From Psococerastis gibbosa (Eukaryota; Arthropoda; Insecta; Psocodea; Psocidae): 64,000 bases of DNA. The stretch spans positions 9,472,874 to 9,536,873 of the forward strand of contig OZ020490.1 of assembly GCA_963971405.1 (NCBI GenBank), read 5' to 3'. Made by a program: the position numbers and the translations under genes. The first letter of the stretch is position 1; each line of letters starts with the position of its first letter. Of the stretch, positions 50,779 to 61,529 are shown one piece after another. A model generated the notes under the pieces. That model ran no database searches and was not told the origin of the DNA. It saw nothing but the letters and a program-made list of their open reading frames with translations.

Positions 50779-50830
50779 AATTGATAAATCGGAAAGTAAG
50801 TACTAGTCCACTATAACCGGTTCTTTTTTA
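50779..50830 (-). mobile_element. Element G left end, minus strand
   Basis: The inverse reads AAAAAAGAACCGGTTATAG, CTTACTTTCCGATTTATCAA, the first 50 bases of G. It shows that the G end includes AAAGAACCGGT. Confidence 0.45.
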
Positions 50831-51107
50831 AGTGAAGTGAGTTGTTTCACTCCTCTATTAAATAAAAGCAACTTTTCCAATGCCCATTCGTTGACATTAA
50901 TCCTATTTATATAGCTCCGCATTTAAACTGATTTTTCATTTAACCTGTAGCATCGTGAATACTATTAAGCATGTAGCTTAGGGTACATAATAATTATTGG
51001 GAAACTAGATAGCTTCTGAAACAGCGTTGGATGCAGTATTTTTTTTAGGGCATTTTTTCCGGGGAAGCTTTTCAATAACCGGGGGAGGGGGGGGCCGAAA
51101 TTTCACC

Positions 51108-51210
51108 AACCTTTTGTGTTCTTGGGACCTCAAAACGTGTAAATCCACTGAAATCTCGGAATCAGAAATTTCGTTTTCCTTATACTACCTACATATAGCC
51201 TAATTAGGAA
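51108..51210 (+). mobile_element. Element G right end
   Basis: CTTGGGACCTCAAAACGTG, GAAATCTCGGAATCAGAAAT and the terminal AATTAGGAAAGC, then an A18 run. Confidence 0.62.
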
Positions 51211-51790
51211 AGCAAAAAAAAAAAAAAAAAATAGCCGTAGAGCTGTACTTGTATATTTATAATTAAAAATTCACTTTCCGTGGTTTATAGCGTGAATATT
51301 AATAAACCTACAATAACAAACCATATAATAAGGAATAAAATCTGGCATACATAAATAATTGGCTTAATTAAAATTGTATGAGGTCTCATCTTTTACGATA
51401 AGCCTACGGCAAACACTTAAGAAGTAAAATATGCACTGATATTAATTTATGAATTCCTAACTAGGTTAGGTTAGGAATCCCCTAGTAGGTACGTATTGTT
51501 TGAACAGTACTGTGGAGGGAATGTAAAAAAAAGTTTAAAGAAAACCCTCACTATGAAGATTAAAAAATAATTTAATTTCTCTTCATAATTTCGCAAAACG
51601 TGCAGCTTCTCTTAATATGGCCGCAAATTGAAGAAATTTCCCTCCCCAGGCATGCGCTTGATGGGATTTACTTGAGACAAATTACATCAATTAGAGCGAC
51701 CATGGTTATATTAAAATCCTTTCATAAGTTTGCTTCATTTTCTTCAAATTAGTGTTTACATTGTAGTGCAATCGTGGACAATTCATTTCA
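51211..51790. other. Unassigned stretch
   Basis: No recognised feature before the satellite array. Confidence 0.45.
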
Positions 51791-53131
51791 TTGTAGCGGT
51801 TTCAACTACACTGTCTGGTTTGTTCAGAGTTGACAAGTTTGTAGTTTTAACTAGGTACGCTACCGGGACGAAGTAATAGCAAATATAATTCACATAATTG
51901 GAGCTATTTACAAAAATTTTAAGTAAAGCATTTTCTTCAGGAGAAAAGAGATTTTCTTTATGATTAAATAATAAATGAGTAAATAAATTTCAAGCTTCTC
52001 CTTGTACCATTGTAGCGGATTCAACTACACTGTCTGGTTTGTTCAGAGTTGACAAGTTTGTGTGAGGCTGTTTTTAGGTAGGTACGCTACCGGGACGAAG
52101 CAATAGCAAATATAATTCACATAATTGCAGCTATTTACAAACATTTTAAGTAAAGCATTTTCTTCATGAGAAAAGAGATTTTCTTTATGATTAAATAATA
52201 AATGAGTAAATAAATTTCAAGCTTCTCCTTGTACCATTGTAGCGGATTCAACTACACTGTCTGGTTTGTTCAGAGTTGACAAGTTTGTGTGAGGCTGTTT
52301 TTAGGTAGGTACGCTACCGGGACGAAGCAATAGCAAATATAATTCACATAATTGCAGCTATTTACAAACATTTTAAGTAAAGCATTTTCTTCAGGAGAAA
52401 AGAGATTTTCATTATGATTAAATAATGAATGGGCAAATAAATTTCAAGCTTCTCCTTGTACCATTGTAGCGGATTCAACTACACTGTCTGGTTTGTTCAG
52501 AGTTGACATGTTTGTGTGTGACTGTTTTTAAGTAGGTACGCTACCGGGACGAAGCAATAGCATATATAATTCACATAATTGGAGCTATTTACAAAAATTT
52601 TAAGTAAAGCATTTTCTTCAGGAGAAAAGAGATTTTCTTTTTGGGTAAATAATAAATGAGTAAATAAATTTCAAGCTTCTCCTTGTACCATTGTAGCGGA
52701 TTCAACTACACTGTCTGGTTTGTTCAGAATTGACAAGTTTGTGTGACGCTGTTTCTAAGTAGGTACGCTACCGGGACGAAGCAATAGCAAATATAATTCA
52801 CATAATTGGAGCTATTTACAAACATTTTAAGTAAAGCATTTTCTTCAGGAGAAAAAGATTTTCTTTATGAGTAAACAATAAATGGGTAAATAAATTTCAA
52901 GCTTCTCCTTGTACCATTGTAGCGGATTCAACTACACTGTCTGGTTTGTTCAGAGTTGACATGTTTGTGTGTGACTGTTTTTAAGTAGGTACGCTACTGG
53001 GACGAAGCAATAGCATATATAATTCACATAATTGGAGCTATTTACAAAAATTTTAAGTAAAGCATTTTCTTCAGGAGAAAAGAGATTTTCATTATGAGTA
53101 AACAATAAATGAGTAAATAAATTTCAAGCTT
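51791..53131 (+). repeat. Satellite array, six units of about 227 bp
   Basis: Units start TTGTAGCGGATTCAACTACA at 51791, 52009, 52237, 52464, 52691 and 52917 (spacing 218, 228, 227, 227, 226). Each holds TAGGTACGCTACxGGGACGA, ATTTACAAAxATTTTAAGTA and TTCAAGCTTCTCCTTGTACC. The first unit is the most diverged. Alternate units share variants (for instance GTGTGTGACTG in units 4 and 6), hinting at a two-unit higher order. Confidence 0.92.
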
Positions 53132-53234
53132 CCGGTTGTGTCACCTACGTTTCTCGAGCTTTTGCTCATTGTCTGAAAGCAAATGCTAATAATGCTGTAA
53201 TGAACGGGACAGCTTACTATAAATTCATTCCGAT

Positions 53235-53300
53235 GCATGGCGGAAAAAAAGCAAGAGTGGGATTCGAACCAGAAATCTTTCACGTTACAGTCGGGGCCAG
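53235..53300 (-). other. Isolated pol III B box with T7 terminator
   Basis: The minus strand has GGTTCGAATCC followed within 10 bases by a T7 run. No A box or cloverleaf is found, so it may be a degraded tRNA or SINE 3' part just downstream of the satellite. Confidence 0.3.
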
Positions 53301-53844
53301 AAATTGTCTGGAAAGTGACGTTTCCCTGTTTTTGGGTTTCTCTACAGTACGTTCTATGATGACGGCGATGTAGGTTAATAAAATTTGTACTGTATTTTTG
53401 ACGGTAATAAAGTAGAGAAGAAGGCTCGCCATCAGAAATAAATTTTAAGTGTGCGAGTATTTACTGCCGGAGTCATAAAAGTTGGCGCCATTTGAATTTT
53501 GTATCCATAAATATAAAATGTATAGCTGAGGAACTCCACTAAGCTGGTCTGAACGAGAGAAATTTATTATATATAGCTTAGCTAATGTCTACACACTCAT
53601 GATATTCAATAACTCAAACCATTGGCCTTAGCTTGTGGAAAGGTGCTTCTTATTGGTACTTGAGTTGAAACAACCTGCAGTCTGACCACTTTGAAAACAT
53701 TCTGGTGTTTTTGATGGCCTGAATAACTGGGCACATGATATGATTTTATTTTATTTATTATAATTTTTATTTTTATTATTTTATTTATTATTAATTTTAT
53801 TATTATATTATATTGCCAGTAACCTTTTTGACTTACAATTTAAA
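53301..53844. other. Unassigned stretch; AT low complexity at 53745-53815
   Basis: TTATTTTATTTATTA-type low complexity near its end. No other feature. Confidence 0.45.
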
Positions 53845-53892
53845 ATCGAACCCGCCAAATCCAGTTTTTTGTACATCCTCTAATTCCGGTTG
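53845..53892 (+). mobile_element. Element E, 3' end fragment
   Basis: ATCGAACCCGCCAAATCCAG, T6, then ACATCCTCTAATTCCGGTT match the T arm, acceptor, terminator and tail of E. A third, decayed copy, on the plus strand. Confidence 0.6.
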
Positions 53893-53924
53893 GATCCTTT
53901 GAGGTCTTCTTATGATATTTCATT

Positions 53925-54015
53925 AAGTATGAGGAAAAGCGTATTCTCGTCTATTTTCCAAATGCATTCAACGGGCATTTCCACAGCTTGAAACTTAAAG
54001 TGACTATACCTATAT
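53925..54015 (+). repeat. Dispersed repeat O, copy 2
   Basis: GGAAAAGCGTATTCTCGTCT and the following CAACGGGCATTTCC match 31065-31150. Confidence 0.5.
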
Positions 54016-54152
54016 ATACACGTTTCCAATGTCAATCTATACAAGCGACAATTAATGGACAAGCTCTGACTGGCTTACGTTTGCCACATTGCAACAGGCG
54101 TTAGCCCAACTTAAACAAGTTCGTGTACAAGTCAGAGTTGAAGATAGTACTG

Positions 54153-54185
<33 letters not shown>

Positions 54186-54248
54186 AGGGAGATTCATCTA
54201 CCTATTGAGATGGCAACCAATGTTTGAATTCCGGAAAATTTCTTCACA

Positions 54249-54473
54249 ACTTTTCATTAAATAAATAAATAAATAAGGACTTTTTTGTTCTATTACTAAG
54301 CCAACCTAGCTGAGTTAGGGCTATAAAGCCCTCTCTTACATTCAACTAAGGAAGCCCGGGACCGCCTGCTTTACATGCCCTCCGAAGCATGGCCAGAAAA
54401 TGTAGGAAGTGTAGGACTCAAACCAACAACCTTTCGGGTGAAAGTCGGTGTCCGTACCACTACTCTACATGTC
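54249..54473 (-). mobile_element. SINE-1 inserted in element F
   Basis: Tail (TAAA)n at the left, complete body, head CCACTACTCTACATGTCC at the right. TTCATT on both sides (end of 54248 and 54474-54479) is the target duplication; uninterrupted F reads TTTTCATTTCATGACC. Confidence 0.82.
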
Positions 54474-54835
54474 CTTCATTTCATGACCCCCTGAGCCTGA
54501 AACCACCCTCCGTTCAAAATGTTATATATATGTACATATATATGTACGGTATGTATTTATGTAAGTTTGACATTGTTTACATTGTATGTATGTATGGAAA
54601 TCAATTTTAGGAAACAATCTAACTTCCGTAAATATTATCCGATTTTGATGAAACTTGGCACAAATATTGATCACACAAATGTCTTGATCGAGTTCGTTAA
54701 CTGGCTAGATCCACTATATAGATACAAGATGGCGGCCGATTGAAACCTCATATAATTCATATCTCAGTTAATATTGGTCGCAGAGAAATGAATTTAAATT
54801 TGACTGAAAGCCCATATTGTTATCTTTCCTACCTA

Positions 54836-55165
54836 CTTACCACTTCTGACCGATACCCTCCAGGAATAGGACCACCTCTGTTAACACCTCTCCGTCCAAT
54901 TCCTGGAGCACATCCATATATGTGTAAGGCGGCAACTTGCCTTGGTCGTCCAAACGGATAGTTAGCTCTCTCCTCTCCCGGCTGTAGAGGGGGCACTCAA
55001 ATGTTATATGGTCCGGAGTGCCCCCTTGATCCCCACACTCACAGAGGGGAGACTCTCGGACTCCGATCCGTGTCAGATGGCATGGGAATAGGAGGCGTTA
55101 CCTAGCCGCAGTCTTATGGCCGTGGTTTGTACCTTTCTTGTGAGAGGGGTTTTCCAGTACCAAGG
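54836..55165 (-). pseudogene. LINE RNase H/zinc-knuckle end inserted in F
   Basis: The minus strand reads VQTTAIRLRLGNASYSH, a frameshift, then RIGVRESPLCECGDQGGTPD and HITFECPLYSRERREL, followed by 40 more codons to 54836. CxC-x(8)-H-x(4)-C is the C-terminal knuckle of Jockey/I-type LINE proteins. Unlike other relics it has only one frameshift, so is fairly young. Confidence 0.78.
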
Positions 55166-55409
55166 TCTTTTTGGGATGATGGGATCATATTTTATGACAA
55201 ATGAACGATTTCAAGATGGCGGTCAGTCAAAGGGAAAATAATGTGATACTTGCACAAAAGTTCACAGATGTCTACACAGCGTTTTAAAAAAGGGAAAGCT
55301 TGTGTGAAATATATTCTAATATACATTAATAGTGCAATATGTTTTCATTCATAAGAGAAGGAAAAAACTTTACTTTTATGCTTTTAGGAAATCACCCTAC
55401 ACCAGCGGC

Positions 55410-55570
55410 CTGATCGAGGCGATTATAATACCGGGGTTAAGTAAATACCCTACGATTATAACTGTAAACAAACAAATTTTGAATAGCACTTTCCATTATA
55501 AAATTATCTTGTTTACATTTTTAATACCAGGGGATTAAATAAATACCGGTATTATAATAGCCTCGATCAG
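55410..55570. mobile_element. MITE P with 25-bp inverted termini
   Basis: Left CTGATCGAGGCGATTATAAT and right inverse CTGATCGAGGCTATTATAAT extend to ACCGG. The middle is shared with 37861-37930. No target duplication is obvious. Confidence 0.68.
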
Positions 55571-56284
55571 ACTGCAGATCGGCCTGAGCCAAAAGGGACT
55601 TTTATATTTCCGGCACATTCCCAATCTCAACCGACATTACGCAAAAATTCTTGATTCCGCACGCATGCTCCTTTAACCTAATAAAATATTAAAAATTTTT
55701 CACATTCATATCACGCTTCTACACCACCGGCTGGATATGAAAACCCTCGCATAAGAAATTTTTTTTAACCAAAAAGGCAAACCGAAAAAGATTAAAGGTA
55801 TCTCTTTTCGAATTGCCTCGAAAAACGTGTCCTTTTGTAGATAACGAATTTGCCCTGATCACTGGTCACGAAACCTGCAGCTTCGTTAGCATTGGAGAGA
55901 AAGGCAAAAAAAAGTTTGATGCTTTGAATTTTTCATTTACAAAAATGATGGATGGTGGGCGGCGCTTTGCATTCTTTTTCCTTTCAATCACCTAATTCAA
56001 TTTTTCAAAAATTCGACCTCTGAACTTTATTTGGCTCATAATCTAATGGTTTCATGAACCTTATCAATATGGTACCGTATGCGGATGAATTTAATTAAAC
56101 TGTGTGTGCAGGCGATAGGGCTTATCGTACCGTAGAATTGGGTCGCCTGAAGGCGTAGCACGAGATGAATACAGCCGCGTTTGGCCTTTTTTTCTTTTTT
56201 TTTTTTTCTAAATGGGGTACTTAAGCCAATTGGGCCTATTGTGTCCCATAAACAAAGTATCTACATAGCTTCACTTCCTCGAGG
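55571..56284. other. Unassigned stretch
   Basis: A 60-codon plus frame at 55813 has no recognised similarity. T-rich run near 56190. Confidence 0.4.
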
Positions 56285-56505
56285 CCTATCTCCCTCAGGA
56301 GAGCCAGGATCTTGAGGGGGTTTAGAAGCGGTAGGACTTTTCCATGTAACTGCGAGCTTCCCAAGCACTCTTCTTCGTGCGATTACGTCGCAGTGAAAGA
56401 GGATGTGCTCGGGGTCCTCCGTTCTTTCATTACAGAATCTGCATGCTCTAGACTCCCTGACACCTATGTTAGTCAGATGTCCATTCTAGTTGCAAAGCCC
56501 CGCGT
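56285..56505 (-). pseudogene. LINE zinc-knuckle end
   Basis: The minus strand reads GHLTNIGVRESRACRFCNER then TEDPEHILFHCDVIARRRVL. C-x2-C-x7-H-x4-C is complete. One stop lies upstream (at N-stop-N before GHL). It is distinct from the 54836 copy and faces away from the LINE at 56512. Confidence 0.76.
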
Positions 56506-56511
56506 TTAGCC

Positions 56512-57000
56512 TTGTGGGGGCCTTTCTTCCAAGCTTCTTCCAAACTTTCTATCCCTAGAAACCAAACAAATTACTGCAACCATTCCTTCGCAGTGAACAC
56601 CTCTAGGCTTTGGAATTCCTTGCCAGAAGAAACGAGAACAGATAATAAATTGGGGAGTTTTAGGACAGCCTGCCATCAGTTCCTTGGGAGTGAATGAATG
56701 AGGGAATGAATGAGTTTTTATTATCTATCTTTTCTTCTATTATTATTTATTCTCTTTTTTTCACTTCGTCTTTTTCATGAAAATATTATGTTACGTATGA
56801 TAATAATGTGAAAAATAAAATATTTATTGTATATTAAAAAGGTTAGCTGGTAGAGTAGCCCTTCGGGGCTGAAGCTCGCCTAATATAAAGAAGTTTTCCA
56901 TTTTATTTCATTCATTTCATTCATGTCATTCATTTCATTCATTTCATTCACTTCATTCATTTCATTCATTTCATTTCTTTCTTAGGCAGAGCAGTCTCAT
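56512..57000 (+). pseudogene. LINE C-terminus with 3' UTR and (ATTC) tail
   Basis: Reads NHSFAVNTSRLWNSLPEETR then TDNKLGSFRTACHQFLGSE and stop at 56697. The UTR carries CCCTTCGGGGCTGAAGCTC and CCTAATATAAAG and ends in ATTCATTTC repeats (56895-56985). Same protein class as 16190-16465 but with a different UTR and tail. Confidence 0.75.
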
Positions 57001-57138
57001 GTACTCTTTGGGCTTAGACGAATATTCCACTATCAATGATAAAATGGATAAAATGTAATTTTGTATTTTGCGACTTTTTGTGGAGACCTTTTTTTTGTGG
57101 AAGCCCTCCCCCTGGCCCAAACCCGGCACTGACGGCAC

Positions 57139-57185
57139 CTATACTAATAGATAAATAGGAAAGCTTATACGGGATCACTCGAACA
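57139..57185 (-). mobile_element. Element G left end, minus strand
   Basis: AGATAAATAGGAAAGC and GGGATCACTCGAACAT are the inverse of the G start. Confidence 0.42.
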
Positions 57186-57191
57186 TTTCTT

Positions 57192-57450
57192 TACTTTACA
57201 TACATTACTTACTTTACGTACTTTACTTACATTACTTACTTTACTTACTTTACTTACATTACTTTATCCAACGCCCGTCCGTGACTGTTCAGCCATTCGA
57301 CGCTGAGCTTCCAAGTAGCAATTTCTAATCTCGTGGGTGAGCTGGTTTAAGGCAGTGCACACCCGCAGGTGACCCTCGTCCATGCATCCGATGCTATAAC
57401 GGGCATGTGTCGTCAACGGCGGGACCTCGAACCGGTTCTTTTACATTGGA
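57192..57450 (-). mobile_element. SINE-3, minus strand
   Basis: On the minus strand ACCGGTTCGAGGTCCCGCC (B-box-like) starts the element, and it ends in GTAAGTAAAGTAAGTAAAG repeats (57192-57265). The A box is not clear. Confidence 0.42.
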
Positions 57451-57758
57451 GAACTGGAAGACAGGTGCAAAAATGTACCTACACATTCATTTTTTTTCAT
57501 TTACGTGTATAAAAATGATGAATGGCTGAAACTCAAGAGGGTGTGGGTGGAGCTTTAGATTATTTTCCGATCGATGACAATTCAAAATCAGGCATGGATG
57601 TTTATGAAGGCTTGTTTTCATAACAATAAAACTTGAGATAAGTTGTAAATGGGAATTTTCTTCTCAGCGCTCTGCTCTTTTGTTTCGGCAGCATATTTCC
57701 CTATTGTTTGTAATTTATCTTTTATAGGTGTATCCGTTGTTTTGTGTGCTGAGGAAAT
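57451..57758. other. Unassigned stretch
   Basis: No recognised feature upstream of the LINE end at 57759. Confidence 0.4.
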
Positions 57759-58212
57759 TTGTGTACCTATATATTTGGTTTACATTTAAAATTATTAAAA
57801 AATTGTGTTCCCCGTATTTTACCCATCTTATACCCTGAGGTGCGGGGAAAATTTAAACAAAACGGGGACACCCACACTTACAACACGAGGCAAAGGGGCG
57901 ACCTTGCAGAGCCAAAAACACGCACAGCCAAGTATGAGCGACTGGATCCTATACTACAAGGTTTCGTCTACCCTAGAAAACTCCCGATTGAACTGAGAGC
58001 GGCGAGAAATGCTATTAACTTCCCAAAATTGCTTAGAGACCAACTCTCAGAGAAAGCTTTCTACACTGCCACTGAGGCACTAGCACAATGACAGAGCTGC
58101 CTGATTTTGACGATATTTTGACGATTTTAATTTAGACTTTCTTGCCGATTAGGTACTTGTTGATTACTTGATTGTATAATATAACAGAAATACATATTTA
58201 TTTATTTATTTA
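57759..58212 (+). pseudogene. LINE C-terminus (CR1/Jockey-like) with 3' UTR
   Basis: An intact 110-codon frame ends at 58091. Key parts: HTYNTRQRGDLAEPKTRTAK, PRKLPIELRAARNAINFPKL, EKAFYTATEALAQ, stop. The YNTR-...-LP-...-F---L-...-AFYS-EE-L pattern is the usual end of CR1/Jockey-group RT proteins. A 110-bp UTR ends in a (TTTA)n tail at about 58196-58212. 5'-truncated. Its open frame suggests a young insertion. Confidence 0.8.
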
Positions 58213-58430
58213 TACGAGGTACCCCTTAACCATAACTTATCAGAGATAAGTACCAACGCAAAAAATATCGAAGTCTTACACACACAGCATAGCAAAGCAG
58301 ATACCTGGACCCGGTCAAAAACTCTGTAGTTTAGTAGTTAGCTTGTGCAGGCTATTTCCCCGCCGAATTGCGTACTTATCTTATGCAGGCTACACGTAGC
58401 AGCCATATTGATAACAGACTCTAGCCACGG
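58213..58430 (-). repeat. Dispersed repeat H, copy 2
   Basis: The inverse of 5597-5860: GATAAGTACCAACGCAAAAA, CTTGTGCAGGCTA and CTTATGCAGGCTA. It abuts the LINE tail. Confidence 0.62.
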
Positions 58431-59292
58431 AATGGTATCCATTTTATAAACAAAGGCCCGCGTCGCGTACCTGTTCTGTATTTCACATTTTATTATTTCA
58501 AATAATTGCAGTTTTACCTATTGCTGGCGCTTTACTGTCAAATTAAGTGTCCATATTTGCAATGGTAAGCATGTAATTACAAAAGTTGGAGGTTCTCTTC
58601 CCTGTGGGGCACGTAAAAATGTTCTAAGGGGTATGTTTTTAAATGCTTCATGCACGAATTTGGGACCTATAGTAATAATAATTTTTGTACAGTTGCATGG
58701 CGTAAGCATGCCTACGCGTATACTTGTCCCTTCTAGCGATTATTACTATGCCCATGCGGTTTAAAACGTGTATTAGGAACCCCCTGCAATGTTATTTCCA
58801 GGCCAGTCACGTGACCCCCTCCGGTTTGGCCTCAATTAACCCTCAATAAATAATTAAATGTTACTTACAATATATTTCATATTTAACTGATCAACCGAAA
58901 AATGTGTATCTTCTCGAACCTCAAACTTCCTATTCATAGCCCAGCCCTCTGCCAACTGAACAATGGTTATACCCTATATTCTGTAAGGAGGGCAGAGCAA
59001 ATTCCAACCCAAATTTAATGGAAAAGTCCGTTTTTCATAGCACGCTAGATGACTCGCAAGATAGGAGTAGCATGTCGGAATATGAAGACAAATGATTTGG
59101 CTACTTAACATATCGTCCGTACGGGAAATGCAAAATTACAGGGAGTTGGCCATGTTAAAAGAATTGAAAAATGGGAATAGAAAAAAAATTAATGCACCAA
59201 CAGGACTCTTACCCAAACTAATATTATATTAATATCCTAAAGGACTTTTTATGTGCCTAATCCTACTTAAAGGTGTGTGGATACTAGCAAAA
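58431..59292. other. Unassigned stretch
   Basis: No recognised family or gene. Confidence 0.45.
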
Positions 59293-60156
59293 GTACAAGC
59301 ACCACCTTGCCACCTTGCGTCCGCCATTTTGAAATAGTTGCGCCTACATGCAATGTTGTGGAAAAGCAAAATACCAGTGAAATTTCTGCTTTTTTATTGC
59401 AACTTTAAACAAAAAAATCACATTATTTTCGTTATGATGACTAGCCGCCATCTTGAAATCGTCAATTTGTCAAAAAACGTGTTAATTGCCATTATCGTGG
59501 TTATAAATACGGGCTTTCAGTCACATTTTATTCAATCCCTCTGCAACCAATAATAGTAACAACAATAATGTCCTGAAAGACTTTTTATACATTATTGTTA
59601 TTGTTATTGGTTGTAGAGGGATTGAATAAAATGTGACTGAAAGCCCGTATTTATAACCACGATAATGGCAATTAACACGCTTTCTGACAATTGACGATTC
59701 AAGATGGCGGCCAGTCATAGTGAAAATAATGTGATCATTTTATTTAAGGCGGCTATTCCACCGGCCAATTTGCTTCAATTGTGAAGCTGCTGAAGCAGTG
59801 AATTTTGTTATTGACGTTTGTTTTGTTTTAAGGAGACTATTATGTAGATACTTAACTTACCTATTATAAATTAAGTTATAATATGGTAGCAAACAACATT
59901 AATAATATTATAACTTAGATAAGTTAAGTGTATACATAATAGTCTGCTTAAAACAAAGCAAACGTCAATGACAAAATTCACTGCTTCAGCAGCTTCACAA
60001 GTGAAGCAAATTGGCTGGTGGAAATCGTGGAATAGCCACCTAAAGAGTAATAAAACAGCAGAAATTTCACTATTCCGTTTTTCCACAACATTGTATGGAG
60101 ACACAACTATTTCAAGATGGTGGACGCAAGGTGGCAAGGTGGTAGCGTGCTTGTAC
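59293..60156. repeat. Large inverted repeat split by HARB-M
   Basis: Left arm 59293-59570, loop 59571-59589, right arm 59590-60156 minus 296 bp of HARB-M and target duplication. The inner arm (59417-59570) carries the 3' part of element F (GACTGAAAGCCCG, AAGATGGCGGCCAGTCAT). The outer arm carries ACAATGTTGTGGAAAA and a SINE-2 head. The arms match over about 270 bp with scattered changes. In the right arm, the SINE-2 continues to 60290. Confidence 0.85.
59748..60040. mobile_element. HARB-M MITE, copy 5, with TAA target duplication
   Basis: 293 bp, GGCGGCTATTCCACCGGCC to CGTGGAATAGCCACC, TAA at 59745-59747 and 60041-60043. The left arm of the surrounding inverted repeat (inverse TTTGTTTAAAG) shows the unoccupied site, so target and boundaries are confirmed within the window. 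Long internal arms (TGAAGCTGCTGAAGCAGTGA and inverse). Confidence 0.88.
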
Positions 60157-60290
60157 CAGCTTGAGCGAGTATCTACACGCCTTGTGGTCGGAGACGTTTC
60201 GTAACTCGACACAAGTACCCACTAGGTGACTTAATGAGGCGAAATTGTTTGTTTGTACGTGATTTAACTTTTTTTTTAATAAAAAATTAA
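60127..60290 (+). mobile_element. SINE-2, full head and middle
   Basis: AAGGTGGCAAGGTGGTAGCG, GTCGGAGACGTTTCGTAACT, CGACACAAGTACCCACTAGG, shortened 3' part TTGTTTGTACGTGATTTAAC. It overlaps the end of the inverted repeat. Confidence 0.7.
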
Positions 60291-60750
60291 ACAAATCAAC
60301 TTAACTTAATTATGATATAGCGAATACTCTACGTAAAAACATTCAACTTTTAATTAACAATTTCACGCAGAGAGGATTAAAAGCTAATCAATCCGCCGTA
60401 GTTAATTGAAAGACGCAAATCGGAAATCTTTCTTTTTAGAAAGAAACAAAGTTTTTTCTCAAGTTTTCCCCCGGGGAGATTTTATTCATTCATGCTTTCG
60501 CTCTGATGAAATGAATAAAAGGAGATTAGTAGTTCAGTTTGAAAGTTTTTTTTGTCAGCGATACCTATAGAACCATTAGTCTTCTTCTTCGTTACATTTA
60601 CTTTTCTCTAGACAGTAAATGTCTATTTTTCATTCATTTAGTGCTTTTAAGCAAATGGCAAATGAATATGACAGCTGCTACCACGGGTGGATCTAGAATT
60701 TTACTTTCGTTATGGAGGGTATTCAAAAAAGAGGGGACATGTTGTTGTTT
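60291..60750. other. Unassigned stretch
   Basis: CCACGGGTGGATCTAG near 60697 may be a lone hAT-like end. No other feature. Confidence 0.4.
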
Positions 60751-61108
60751 GCAACGCCTGCTTTCAGCATTTCTGCTTTAAGGACCCCTGTCAGCCTGGT
60801 GGGGGAAGTGAGTCTGTTTGTTAACTTGAGGTGCCCTATGGGCAGACACTTTCACCTCGGGCGAAAGGGGAGTTGACTGACAGGGTGGACCTCCTGATTA
60901 TAGTGGATTCCGAACCACTTGGGGAACATGATAAAGTCACACGATTAAATCGGAGGTGACCAGGACTCGTCACACACGTAGGAGTGACTGGTCTCAGCGC
61001 TTTATCATCTCCTACCATGTTCCCCTGCCAACGGTGGGCTGTGCACACTACCAGGTACGACGCAGTTTGAAACATGTTCTACTCTCATGGAATCAACAAG
61101 GTACGGCC
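60751..61108 (-). mobile_element. Element D, long type, minus strand
   Basis: The inverse of the 7624 copy: CAACGCCTGCTTTCAGCATT, CTGTCAGCCTGGTGGGGGAA, GGATTCCGAACCACTTGGGG, GGAATCAACAAGGTACGGCC. Confidence 0.72.
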
Positions 61109-61381
61109 ATTGGCAAGAAGGGGGGACATTTTTGACACTGCAAACATATTGATTTTTATAGCCTGTTATTATATTATGCCTATTAATCTTATTATGGTAC
61201 GGTTTTATTTAACAAGGGGTTAGTTGGACTTACATTGCCTGCTGTGTTAATAGTAATTAGTAATTAAGAAATTAATACTGATCCCATAAGTCAGCCCAGC
61301 ATGACATTAGACACGATATAGTTGCCATTGGTTAGGGAAAAAGTGAAATTCATGTAGAATTTTTAAAACTAGTGGTTTATA

Positions 61382-61425
61382 CTCTGGCGAGGTGGTCGAG
61401 TGGTTAGAGACCTTGCATTTCAATC
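61382..61425 (+). tRNA. tRNA-Ser-like 5' half
   Basis: GGCGAGGTGGTCGAGTGGTT resembles the acceptor and D arm of class II serine tRNAs, with a perfect A box TGGTCGAGTGG. No anticodon arm, T arm or B box follows. A fragment or chance match. Confidence 0.3.
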
Positions 61426-61529
61426 GGTGGAAGGCCATTTCCCCACTCATCTTCCAGCTGGCGACTTCTCCAAAACCGTTAGCTGGATAATTTCCAAGAA
61501 CGCTGTGGTTTTGATTATGCGGATCGCCA

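Larger units (their letters stand above)
54064..55265 (+). mobile_element. Element F split by a SINE-1 and a LINE fragment
   Basis: F segments lie at 54064-54248, 54474-54830 and 55190-55265. Start CTGACTGGCTTACGTTTG, T24 run, TTCCGGAAAATTTCTTCAC, then after the SINE CCTGAGCCTGAAACCACCC, TTTGACTGAAAGCCC, then after the LINE AAGATGGCGGTCAGTCAAAG. Copies at 20755 and 34384 give the uninterrupted order. Confidence 0.75.

Noticed and set aside
51791-53131. CRISPR-like array
   Set aside because: Units are contiguous 227-bp monomers without repeat-spacer alternation, in eukaryotic DNA.
56890-57265. Telomere-like repeats
   Set aside because: The runs are ATTCATTT and TTAC units next to LINE and SINE 3' ends. 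No TTAGG or TTAGGG array is present.
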